Source of the DNA: Paracoccaceae bacterium
GTDB taxonomy: Bacteria; Pseudomonadota; Alphaproteobacteria; Rhodobacterales; Rhodobacteraceae
Length of the DNA: 64,000 nt
NCBI GenBank assembly: GCA_016744015.1
Contig: JADGFD010000016.1
Coordinates: 1 to 64,000, forward strand
Direction: 5' to 3'
How positions within the stretch are numbered: position 1 is the stretch's first letter; each line of letters begins with the position of its first letter. The notes under the pieces were generated by a model. The model was not told the DNA's origin and searched no databases. It saw nothing but the letters and a program-made list of their open reading frames with translations. The translations under genes and the position numbers were made by a program. Shown here in pieces: positions 35,749-43,574 of this stretch.

Positions 35749-36343
35749 CTATGCCCTTTCGCTGGATCTCCAGCATTTTCTTATAGAGCGTTGCGGCATC
35801 ATGCACATGCATAAACCCCACCGGAAACTCGCGCTTGCGGCCATTGTCAGCCCGTTTGGTTTCAGAGGCAAAAATGATGCTACCATTGCGCTTGCCATCA
35901 TATTCGATCACCCGCAAGGGCGAAATTTCATAAGATTTGATCCGTTTCCACAGGAAGGTTTTGGCAATAAAGGCGCGGCGATCGCTCAGCATATAGTGGG
36001 TGAAAAACGGCGTGGTTGTGGTTTGTGACAAAAACCAAAGCAGGGTCCATCCTACTGCGGCGCCTACAAAAATCTCGCCATTGATCCGGCCAATGTAAGG
36101 GATGTTCAGCATGCTTCCCATAGGGGAGCCGACCTGATTGGCCATAATTATTTGCGAGCCAAAAACATAAACACCAATGGCAACGATAAAAAGCGTTCTG
36201 AGCGCACTGCCGTTGAGCTTAAAGCCGAAGCCCGGCCGCCCCTCCCACAGAATTTCTTCCTCATCGCCAAGGAGATGGTCCCACAGCCTAAGGCGGCTAC
36301 GGTTTTGCACTGGTGCGTTGTCATATCCGATCCGACGGCTCAT
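35735..36343 (-). CDS. Two-TM PH-domain-like membrane protein (paralogue C)
   Basis: A 202-residue member of the same family: EEEILWEGRPGFGFK, two hydrophobic helices (about 48-68 and 92-108), THYMLSDRRAFIAKTF and a C-terminus ending with HVHDAATLYKKMLEIQRK. The ATG overlaps the stop of the frameshifted paralogue B (ATGA). Confidence 0.8.
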   Translation of the reverse strand: MSRRIGYDNAPVQNRSRLRLWDHLLGDEEEILWEGRPGFGFKLNGSALRTLFIVAIGVYVFGSQIIMANQVGSPMGSMLNIPYIGRINGEIFVGAAVGWTLLWFLSQTTTTPFFTHYMLSDRRAFIAKTFLWKRIKSYEISPLRVIEYDGKRNGSIIFASETKRADNGRKREFPVGFMHVHDAATLYKKMLEIQRKGIDGQR

Positions 36344-36741
36344 TTGTTTTCTGTCCTTACCTTGTTTATCAAGTCATATACTTCCTGCCCATCAGGGGTA
36401 AACCGAAATCCGATATCCCTGACTTGGGTGTCATTTTTGGTGCGATAGCTTTCCATGGGCCGCTCAAACTGGGTACGCGTAATCAAAGCGCGTTTATTAG
36501 TAGGCGCATAACGGGCGCGCTTGCGCTTGTAAGTATCAAAAAAACCAATGCCCTCCTATCGGCCATAGGCCGATGAGCACAAAAGGCAGGCCCAAAAGCG
36601 GGAAAGCACTCGCCATGCTACCGCCGCTCTCCACCATAAACGCCATTGTGACCCAAGCAATGGAGAACCCAAGGAAGAACAGGCTGAAAATGTAAAGCCG
36701 AAGGCCTGTTGTCGGTGCAACTTGCCAATTTTTCGAGCCAT
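36340..36741 (-). pseudogene. PH-domain-like membrane protein with two homopolymer shifts (paralogue B)
   Basis: Starting at ATG 36741 with an AGGGCAGGA site, a family-like protein is recovered only with one extra A in the run at 36729-36733 and one base fewer in the A7 run at 36538-36544 (plus-strand bases). The restored protein has two hydrophobic helices (LYIFSLFFLGFSIAW and PLLGLPFVLIGLWP), then RARYAPTNKRALITR and a C-terminus GFRFTPDGQEVYDLINKVR like its neighbours. The two changes cancel in frame. It is either a decaying gene or two sequencing errors. Confidence 0.75.
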
Positions 36742-36753
36742 TTTCCTGCCCTT

Positions 36754-37257
36754 CTAGTCTTGGTTAAGCGCCGGAAGGTCATCCCGCAGGCCCAGCATGA
36801 GTTTATACACATCGTCACCATTTTCCAAATGTCCAAAGCCAAAACCTCGCAAGCTGGCACTCCCTTCTCGGCCTTCACGAAACAGCACGGTGTCAAAGCG
36901 GCCTTTCTTGAGACTGAACTCAGATCTAGGGGATATAGGAAATGACAGCACCCGCAGGCTATAAGCTAATATTGCGCGCTGATTGGTGAGCAGATAATAA
37001 GTGCTGGCGCGCCTGTTTTTTTCAACAATCGCGTGAAAAAACCCGAGGTGACCACCCAGCAATAGCAATATGGCGCCTATGGGGATGAGAAGGCCTGTAA
37101 GCACCATCCAAAGCCCCAACGCTATAAAGGCTACCCCCCAGATGATATGAGCTGGATTTCTGATGACCCCCTGTGCGGGTTGCCCTCGCCAGATAATGGT
37201 TTCATCATCTTGCAGTTGAAGCGGTTTTCCACCAGCTTTGATTGTTTTCATAGACAA
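36754..37257 (-). CDS. Two-TM PH-domain-like membrane protein (paralogue A)
   Basis: A 167-residue protein and the first gene of the five: DDETIIWRGQPAQG, two hydrophobic helices (about 33-75), STYYLLTNQRAILAY and a C-terminus ending NGDDVYKLMLGLRDDL. The regulatory region upstream contains ATAACTATAG, resembling one arm of the palindromes at 47.0 and 54.1 kb. Function unknown. Confidence 0.8.
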   Translation of the reverse strand: MSMKTIKAGGKPLQLQDDETIIWRGQPAQGVIRNPAHIIWGVAFIALGLWMVLTGLLIPIGAILLLLGGHLGFFHAIVEKNRRASTYYLLTNQRAILAYSLRVLSFPISPRSEFSLKKGRFDTVLFREGREGSASLRGFGFGHLENGDDVYKLMLGLRDDLPALNQD

Positions 37258-37315
37258 AACCTCAATATTGTTGAGATATAACTATAGGTAGGCCCCAAAA
37301 AGCAACGCTTAACAT

Positions 37316-37600
37316 GCACCGCAATGCCGGAGGTGCCTTTACCTCGGGGCGGGCAAGCCCACCCGCTCGGCAAAGGCAGGTTTTCAGCAAGCTGAAAACG
37401 CCTGCCGCTGGCCGTGGCCTCGGCTTCGCCTCGGTGGGGAAAACGACGAGGCTTATGATGACCCGCAGCTTGGTGCAATGCCGCAGCGCGGCGCGGACGG
37501 GGCATAGCCACAAGCACAAAGGTTTGTGCGCCGCCACCGAGGCGCAGCCGAGGCCACGGCCCAAACGCGAGGATTTTTTGCGCAGCAAACAACCGGAGTG
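37316..37600. repeat. Composite dispersed repeat between PH cluster and tag
   Basis: A hairpin GGCAGG-TTTTCAGC / GCTGAAAA-CGCCTGCC lies at 37375-37406, followed by GCTGGCCGTGGCCTCG, the reverse complement of the module A start at 16.85 kb. A second GAGGCCACGG core is at 37550, next to a GCGCCGCCACCGAGG stretch that is shared (reversed) with the element at 26.7 kb. The area carries no convincing gene. Confidence 0.75.
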
Positions 37601-37618
37601 GAGGGCGGCATGTGGCGG

Positions 37619-38221
37619 CTAGGAGGGGGGCGCGAAATTGGCACGTAAGTTGGCGGCTTTGTCGCGCATGCTACAACCAACGGCGTGGTCGTTAACCAAC
37701 CCCATGGCTTGCATAAAGGCAAAGGCTGTGGTCGGACCAAAAAACTTCCAGCCACGCTTTTTCAGGTCCTTGGCCAGTGCGGCCGCCTCGGGAATGGTGG
37801 TTACGCTTTGAGGTGGTGGTGGGGCTTTTGGCTCAAAGCGCCAGAAGTAAGCCGCCAGCGAGCCCTCAGCCTCCACCATTTCCACGGCCCTTTTAGCGTT
37901 ATTGATTGTGGCTTCAATCTTGCCCCTGTGGCGCACGATGCCGGCATCAGCCAATAGGCGCGCAACATCTGCCTCGCCAAACTTGGCCACCTTGTAAAAA
38001 TCAAATCCAGCAAATGCTGCACGAAAATTCTCGCGCTTTGCCAAGATCGTCCGCCAGCTCAGGCCGGACTGAAAGCTTTCCAGGCACACTTTTTCAAACA
38101 ACCGGATGTCATCTGCCACCGGATAGCCCCATTCCGTATCATGATAAGCAAAAAAATCAGGCGCGGCCCCGGCCCAGCGGCAGCGCGGCAGCCCGTCGGG
38201 GGCTTCAATAGTCTCTGTCAT
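37619..38221 (-). CDS. tag: DNA-3-methyladenine glycosylase I
   Basis: A 200-residue Tag glycosylase that removes 3-methyladenine from DNA. Typical sequence: CRWAGAAPDFFAYHDTEWG, ESFQSGLSWRTILAKRENFR, FFGPTTAFAFMQAMGLVNDHAVGC. The zinc ligands Cys (RCRW), His (YHDTEWG) and C-terminal His/Cys (NDHAVGC) are present. Stop-start overlap with the downstream FetB-like gene. Confidence 0.94.
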   Translation of the reverse strand: MTETIEAPDGLPRCRWAGAAPDFFAYHDTEWGYPVADDIRLFEKVCLESFQSGLSWRTILAKRENFRAAFAGFDFYKVAKFGEADVARLLADAGIVRHRGKIEATINNAKRAVEMVEAEGSLAAYFWRFEPKAPPPPQSVTTIPEAAALAKDLKKRGWKFFGPTTAFAFMQAMGLVNDHAVGCSMRDKAANLRANFAPPS

Positions 38222-39024
38222 GCTTTCACCTTTCTCAAGCGGTCTATTCTCAATCTGTCTCTATCATCGCTTAAGGCGCGGGCCGAGCCAAGGGTTGCTA
38301 GCATGACAGCCAGCCCTGTAGCGCCTGCAATCAAAAACATCACCATAAGCTGGTATTTCACGGCTTCATTCGGGTCCACGCCCGATAGGATCTGCCCAGT
38401 CATCATGCCCGGCAGAGACACCACACCAATGGCCGCCATGGCGTTAATGCTGGGCATAAACCCCGCCCGCATCGCTTGGCGAATAAAAGGCCGCATGGCT
38501 TGCCATTTATCTGCCCCCAGCAAAAGCTGGGCCTCAATAGCGCGCTGTTCGCGGTTAAGTGCGGTGTGGAGCGTATCGAGCGACAGGCTGATCCCTGTCA
38601 TGGCATTGCCCATGATCATGCCCAAAAGAGGCAAGGCGTAGCGCGGGTGCCACCACGGCTCGGGCTGCACCAGCACGATCAAAGCCACAAGCGCCACCAC
38701 GCCCACACTGGCCCCCATGGATGTGCCGCCAATGGCCATCCCTTGCCAGCCTTTCAGGCGACGCTCTTGCCTAGCCCAAATTTCCCGTGCGGCAAAGCCA
38801 ATCATAAGAAGCGCGATCAGTAGTGTGAGCCAGGGTGACTGAATGGTAAACAGGCTTTTGAGCAGCAACCCCACCAGCAGTAATTGTACCACCATCCGCA
38901 GCGTGGCAAAGACCAAATTGCGGGCAACGCCAAGCTTCAGCCAGAGTGAAAGCACACCGTTTAGCAGCAAGAACACCGAAGCGAGGGCGATGTCAACATA
39001 GCTCAGAACGACATATTCAGACAT
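38218..39024 (-). CDS. FetB/YbbM-type ABC transporter permease (UPF0014)
   Basis: A 268-residue membrane protein with about seven TM helices. GMIMGNAMTGISLSLDTL and RAGFMPSINAMAAIGVVSLPGMMTGQILSG are UPF0014 signatures. In E. coli FetAB is linked to iron export and peroxide resistance. The ATG at 39024 follows GGAGG; the frame is open further up but inside the ATPase gene. It overlaps the ATPase gene by 8 bp. Confidence 0.9.
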   Translation of the reverse strand: MSEYVVLSYVDIALASVFLLLNGVLSLWLKLGVARNLVFATLRMVVQLLLVGLLLKSLFTIQSPWLTLLIALLMIGFAAREIWARQERRLKGWQGMAIGGTSMGASVGVVALVALIVLVQPEPWWHPRYALPLLGMIMGNAMTGISLSLDTLHTALNREQRAIEAQLLLGADKWQAMRPFIRQAMRAGFMPSINAMAAIGVVSLPGMMTGQILSGVDPNEAVKYQLMVMFLIAGATGLAVMLATLGSARALSDDRDRLRIDRLRKVKA

Positions 39025-39610
39025 GTGCTGCCTCCGAAAGCTGGCCGCTATCCAGCACAAAATGCCGATCCGCAATGCGGGTGGCTTGTGCGGGGTCATG
39101 GGTGACCAAAACCACGCTCACGCCTGAGGCGACACAGCGTTTGAGGCGGGCTTCAAACAAAGCGGTGCTCGCCGCATCCAGTGGTGCGGTGGGCTCGTCA
39201 AGCAGCAGCACGTCAGGGCAATGCTCCAGCAAGCGCAAAAAGGCGAGCCGCTGGCGTTCGCCTGAGGAAAGCCGCGCCACATCCCAGCCCATGGCCTCTG
39301 GGGCCAGGCCAAGGCTGGCGGGGTCAATCTTGTCAGGAGTTTCAAAATGCGCTGCTACAGTATCAGCCCACCAACCGCTCTCTGCGGGGAGGTAGCCGAC
39401 TTTGCGCCGCCAGGCCGGCGCGGGTATTTCCGCCCGCACCCCGCTTTGGGTTTCCAGATGCCCCTCATTTGGGTCAAGATCGGCAACTGCCCGCAGCAGC
39501 ACGGATTTACCACAGCCCGAAGGGCCGGTAATGGCTATAATCTCGCCATTGGCCACGCTGAGGGATACGGGGCCGATATGCAGGCGGCTGAGCGCTTTGA
39601 TCTCAAGCAT
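39017..39610 (-). CDS. FetA/YbbL-type ABC transporter ATPase
   Basis: A 197-residue ABC ATPase: Walker A GPSGCGKSVLL, signature LSSGERQRLAFLR, Walker B DVLLLDEPTAPLD and the H-loop VTHDP. It is small, as usual for FetA. The ATG at 39610 is preferred to the TTG three codons earlier. It pairs with the adjacent permease. Confidence 0.92.
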   Translation of the reverse strand: MLEIKALSRLHIGPVSLSVANGEIIAITGPSGCGKSVLLRAVADLDPNEGHLETQSGVRAEIPAPAWRRKVGYLPAESGWWADTVAAHFETPDKIDPASLGLAPEAMGWDVARLSSGERQRLAFLRLLEHCPDVLLLDEPTAPLDAASTALFEARLKRCVASGVSVVLVTHDPAQATRIADRHFVLDSGQLSEAAHV

Positions 39611-39668
39611 TCGCTTCAATTCGGCTATTGAGGTTCATTGTCGCAGGCTAGCTGGTGTCGGGCTGGTT

Positions 39669-40550
39669 TCATAGCCCTTTTGGCAGGCGCCGCTTTTCGC
39701 TCCACGCAATCACAATGGCCCCAAGGATGATGATGCCCGCGCCCGCAAGGCTGAGGGCCGTGGGGATGACGCTAAAAATGATGAGGTCGTAAAGGGCTGC
39801 AAAAATAAGCGTGGCGTAGAAAAGCGGGGCAACAAAGCTGGCGTCGCCTCGCCGGATGGCGAATAGAAAAAGCGACTGGGCGGAGACCATGAGCAGGCCA
39901 ATGCCGACCAGCGCCAGCCATTGCTGCGGGGTGGGAACAACCCAGACAAACAGCGCGATGATGCCCGCGAAAAGCGTGCCAAAGCCGTTGGAAAATAGCA
40001 AGATTTGGAGGGTGCCTTCACGCCCGCTCAGGAGTTTAACCAAGATGATCTCGAAGGCCAGCACCACGGCGGCAAGCAGCGCAATAAGCGAGGCGGGCTG
40101 AAAGCTGCTGAGGCCGGGGCGGATCAGAAGCAGCGCACCGATGATTGACAGAGCGGCTGCCAGCCAACGGCGCGGGCCAACGGTTTCTTTGAGCAGCGGA
40201 ATGGCGAGGACCATGGCGATGATCGGGTTGAGCATGCTGATGGCGGTGGCATCGGCCAGCGGAATGAGTGCTGAGGCAGCAAACATGCAGGTAACGCCAA
40301 ACGAGCCCGCCGAGGCGCGGCCAAAGTGCATCCAAAGCGCGGGTTTTGTGAAGCGCGGGCCGAGGATGGCGGTGGCGATGATGAGCACTATGAGCGCAAA
40401 AAGATAGCGCCCGAAGGTGATTTGGAACGGATTGAGTGCGGCGCCGAGCGCCTCTGTTCCCAGTGCTTTGGCCAGCAGGCTGGTGCCTGCGACCAATGCA
40501 CTGGCGGCGAGCATCACCAAAACGGTGAGCACAATTTTGCGGGTTTCCAT
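39669..40550 (-). CDS. EamA-type DMT superfamily transporter
   Basis: A 293-residue protein with ten predicted TM helices in two EamA repeats (SAGSFGVTCMFAASALIPLADATAISML in the first; LVGIGLLMVSAQSLFLFAIRRGDASFVAPLFY in the second). Substrate unknown. It is divergent from argD across a 419-bp gap. Confidence 0.9.
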   Translation of the reverse strand: METRKIVLTVLVMLAASALVAGTSLLAKALGTEALGAALNPFQITFGRYLFALIVLIIATAILGPRFTKPALWMHFGRASAGSFGVTCMFAASALIPLADATAISMLNPIIAMVLAIPLLKETVGPRRWLAAALSIIGALLLIRPGLSSFQPASLIALLAAVVLAFEIILVKLLSGREGTLQILLFSNGFGTLFAGIIALFVWVVPTPQQWLALVGIGLLMVSAQSLFLFAIRRGDASFVAPLFYATLIFAALYDLIIFSVIPTALSLAGAGIIILGAIVIAWSEKRRLPKGL

Positions 40551-40704
40551 CGGGCGGCTCCATCGGGAAGTGTGCGGACGCTATGGGGCGGCGGCGGGAT
40601 TGTCCAGCCCTCTAACCTGAGTGCAGACGAAGCGTTATTGCCCTGCTGGTTTGTGCTCTTAGCTGTCATTGAGCGCGCGTGCCTCGCCGAACGCAGGGCT
40701 GCTT

Positions 40705-40738
40705 TCTTGTTCTACTAACCTAGTTTAGTAGAACAAGA
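40705..40738. promoter_or_regulatory. Perfect 14-bp inverted repeat
   Basis: TCTTGTTCTACTAA, a 6-base centre CCTAGT, and its exact complement. No T run follows on either strand, so an operator is more likely than a terminator. It lies between divergent EamA and argD. The rest of this 419-bp gap shows no gene. Confidence 0.6.
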
Positions 40739-40923
40739 GTGATCGGATTAAAGTACATTAATATCAGTGGTTTATTTTGGTGTTTTCGCAAGATTAAGCA
40801 TACGATAACAGGTGGCCTTTAGGCCAGCATCCCGCAATGCCCCGACTTCCGGCATCTGACTGCCCTGAGATCAGCCCTCACAGCTTTGTTGACTCCCCCC
40901 TGCCTTTACGGCAAGAGGGTTAT

Positions 40924-40941
40924 GCGCCCGATTTTGGGCGC
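40924..40941 (+). promoter_or_regulatory. Hairpin in the argD leader
   Basis: GCGCCC-GATTTT-GGGCGC forms a 6-bp GC stem 29 bases upstream of the GTG start, followed by TTTATGCTTT. It could be an attenuator-like or mRNA-stability element; no leader peptide was recognised. Confidence 0.4.
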
Positions 40942-40969
40942 TTTATGCTTTAAATAAGGAGTAACGGAC

Positions 40970-42160
40970 GTGATAAGCCCCGTATTGCCAACCTATACGC
41001 GGGCACCGCTTTCTTTCAAGAAAGGTCAGGGCCCTTGGCTAGAAACCGACGCTGGAGAGATGTACTTGGATATGGGGGCCGGAATCGGCGTTTGTAGCCT
41101 TGGCCATGCCCACCCCAAGCTGGTTGCGGTACTGGAAGAGCAAGCCCGACGACTATGGCACACGTCCAACCTTTACGAGATCCCCAGCCAGCAGGCGCTG
41201 GCGGAAAAGCTGGTGGAGCATACTTTTGCTGACACCGTGTTTTTTACCAATTCCGGCACCGAGGCCATGGAGCTGGCCGTGAAAATGGCGCGGAAGTATT
41301 TTCATAGCAAAGGCCAGCCGGACAAAGTGGAGATCATCAGCTTTGAGGGGGCGTTTCACGGCCGTTCAGCCGCAGGCATTGCCGCTTCTAAAGGGGCTAA
41401 AATGATAGAGGGCTTCGGGCCGCTATTGCCGGGCTTTGTGCAAGTGCCGTTTGAGGATTTGGATGCGGTGAAGGCCGCGATCAATGAAAACACCGCCGCG
41501 ATATTGCTGGAGCCCATTCAGGGCGAAGGCGGCATTCGGGTGTTTGGCGGCTGCTTTATTAAGGAGCTGAAAGCGCTGGCGGATGAGCATAACCTGCTGC
41601 TGATTTTTGACGAAATCCAGTGCGGCATGGGCCGAACCGGCAAGCTGTTTGCCCATGAGTGGTTTCATGTTACGCCCGATATCATGACCATCGCCAAAGG
41701 CATCGGCGGGGGCTTTCCGCTGGGCGCTTGTGTGGCCACCGAGGAGGCCGCATCGGGTATGGTTGCAGGCACCCATGGCTCCACCTATGGCGGCAACCCA
41801 CTGGCCTGTGCAGTGGGCTGTGCGGTGATGAACGAGATCATGTCTGACGGCTTTCTCACTGACGTTTCCCGCCTTGCGGGGCATATGCGGCAGGGGCTTG
41901 AGGGGCTGGTGGCCGAGCATCCAGACATCTTCACCTTTGTGCGCGGTGAGGGCCTTATGCTGGCGCTGGGCTGTAAGCTTCCGGTGCCGGATGTGGTAAA
42001 TGCGGGCTATGATGAGCATGTCATCGTGGTGCCCGCCTCCGATAACGTTGTCCGCCTGCTCCCACCGCTCAATATGTCCACCGAGGACGTAGACGAGGCC
42101 ATCTGGCGGCTGGACCGTGCAGCGGCGGCGCTTGAGCGGCAGCTTGATGCTAACGGATAG
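40970..42160 (+). CDS. argD: Acetylornithine aminotransferase
   Basis: A 396-residue class III PLP aminotransferase for arginine (and possibly lysine) synthesis. Signatures: FFTNSGTEAMELAVKMARKY, FHGRSAAG, LLIFDEIQCGMGRTG and the PLP Lys in TIAKGIGGGFPLGA. Start is GTG at 40970 with AAGGAG upstream. It heads argD-GNAT-argF. Confidence 0.95.
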   Translation: MISPVLPTYTRAPLSFKKGQGPWLETDAGEMYLDMGAGIGVCSLGHAHPKLVAVLEEQARRLWHTSNLYEIPSQQALAEKLVEHTFADTVFFTNSGTEAMELAVKMARKYFHSKGQPDKVEIISFEGAFHGRSAAGIAASKGAKMIEGFGPLLPGFVQVPFEDLDAVKAAINENTAAILLEPIQGEGGIRVFGGCFIKELKALADEHNLLLIFDEIQCGMGRTGKLFAHEWFHVTPDIMTIAKGIGGGFPLGACVATEEAASGMVAGTHGSTYGGNPLACAVGCAVMNEIMSDGFLTDVSRLAGHMRQGLEGLVAEHPDIFTFVRGEGLMLALGCKLPVPDVVNAGYDEHVIVVPASDNVVRLLPPLNMSTEDVDEAIWRLDRAAAALERQLDANG

Positions 42161-42650
42161 CTTGAGCTTTAGGGCGGCAACACCGGCCGATATCCCCATG
42201 TTGCGCGACTGGATGAAAACGCCAGACGTGCAGCAATGGTGGGGCGCGCCGGAGGATCACCAGCGGGTGCTGGAAAACAATATTGCCAATCCGGCGCTAG
42301 ATATGCGTATTGTGTCCACCAGCCAACCTTTTGCACTGGTGCAGGATTATGACGCCCATCATTGGCCCAAAACAGCCTATGCCAGCTTGCCCATAGGCAC
42401 CCGCGCCATGGCGGCTTTTATTGGCGTGCCAGCGCTGCTCGGGCAGGGGCTTGGCCGCGCCTTTATTCGCGCACGTGTTCGGGCGCTGCTTGCCGCCGAC
42501 GCGCCGATGGTCGCGATAGACCCCGCGGCCGAAAATGCGCGCGCTATTCGCGCCTACCGCGCCGCCGGATTCTCCGGCGATGTTGAGATTATAGACGAAG
42601 ACGGCGTGGCCGTTATTCCGATGATTTTTAAGAAAGACGAAAACCCATGA
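42147..42650 (+). CDS. GNAT family acetyltransferase (AAC(6')-like)
   Basis: A 167-residue [33 protein letters not shown] is like aminoglycoside/IucB-type acetyltransferases, and [15 protein letters not shown] is the acetyl-CoA loop. The ATG at 42147 lies inside argD, and the stop overlaps argF by 4 bp, so it is part of the arginine operon. Resistance is not implied; the substrate is unknown. Confidence 0.88.
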   Translation: MLTDSLSFRAATPADIPMLRDWMKTPDVQQWWGAPEDHQRVLENNIANPALDMRIVSTSQPFALVQDYDAHHWPKTAYASLPIGTRAMAAFIGVPALLGQGLGRAFIRARVRALLAADAPMVAIDPAAENARAIRAYRAAGFSGDVEIIDEDGVAVIPMIFKKDENP

Positions 42651-43573
42651 ACCACTTTCTGGATATTCACAAAACCGATGCCACTGATTTGCAGCACATA
42701 ATCTCTGAAGCCAAGCGCATCAAAACCGCGCGCAAAGGCCTGCCCAAAGGCACGCCAGATGCAGAGCAACCGCTGGCCAACCATATGGTGGCGCTGATTT
42801 TCGAAAAGCCCTCCACCCGCACGCGGGTAAGCTTTGACGTGGGCGTGCGCCAAATGGGCGGGCAAACCATGGTGCTTTCAGGTTCTGATATGCAGCTTGG
42901 CCACGGTGAAACCATAGCCGATACGGCCCGCGTGCTGAGCCGCTATGTGGACATGATTATGATCCGTACATTTGAGGAAAGCACGCTTTTGGAGATGGCC
43001 GAGCACGCCTCAGTGCCGGTGATTAACGGCCTGACCAACCGCACGCATCCGTGCCAGATTATGGCGGATATACTCACGTATGAAGAGCAGAACGGCTCTA
43101 TCAAAGGCAAAAAAGTGGTGTGGCTCGGGGATGGCAATAACGTGGTTGCCAGCCTCATTCACGCGGCGGGGCAGTTTGGCTTTGATATCACAATTTCCGC
43201 CCCCGAAACCCTGCAACCCGAAGCTGGCTTTGTGGCATGGGCGCGCGAAAAGGGCGTAAATGTGACCTTGGAGCGCAACCCGCAAAAGGCGGTGGAGGGG
43301 GCTGACCTTGTGGTCACAGACACTTGGGTTTCGATGCATGACAGCCAAACCACCAAAGAGCGCCGCCACAACCAGCTACGCCCCTATCAGGTGGATGACG
43401 CGCTGATGGCCCACGCCAAAGATGACGCGCTTTTCATGCACTGCCTTCCCGCCCACCGTGGCGAGGAAGTCACCAGCAGCGTGATGGACGGCCCGCAATC
43501 GGTGATCTGGGACGAGGCCGAAAACCGCCTGCACGCCCAAAAAGCCTTAATGCGCTGGTGTTTAGGAGCCTGA
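42647..43573 (+). CDS. argF: Ornithine carbamoyltransferase
   Basis: A 308-residue OTCase (ornithine + carbamoyl phosphate to citrulline). Carbamoyl-phosphate loop [13 protein letters not shown] (STRTR 56-60), HPCQIMAD and the ornithine Cys loop [12 protein letters not shown] are present. ATGA overlap with the GNAT gene. Confidence 0.97.
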   Translation: MNHFLDIHKTDATDLQHIISEAKRIKTARKGLPKGTPDAEQPLANHMVALIFEKPSTRTRVSFDVGVRQMGGQTMVLSGSDMQLGHGETIADTARVLSRYVDMIMIRTFEESTLLEMAEHASVPVINGLTNRTHPCQIMADILTYEEQNGSIKGKKVVWLGDGNNVVASLIHAAGQFGFDITISAPETLQPEAGFVAWAREKGVNVTLERNPQKAVEGADLVVTDTWVSMHDSQTTKERRHNQLRPYQVDDALMAHAKDDALFMHCLPAHRGEEVTSSVMDGPQSVIWDEAENRLHAQKALMRWCLGA

Positions 43574-43574
43574 T

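Noticed and set aside
37271-37290. Third copy of the 28-bp palindrome before the PH cluster
   Set aside because: Only one arm (ATAACTA) is clear; the CCTAGG centre and second arm are not at the right spacing.
37314-37622. Open frames in the repeat region before tag
   Set aside because: They consist of hairpin-rich repeat sequence shared with other gaps and do not read as proteins.
41423-42199. Minus-strand open frame of 258 codons
   Set aside because: Shadow of argD: it is His/Arg-rich, as expected for an antisense frame of a GC-rich gene.
42147-42650. Aminoglycoside resistance gene
   Set aside because: The protein resembles AAC(6')/IucB-type GNATs in outline only and lies inside the arginine operon; a resistance role cannot be supported.
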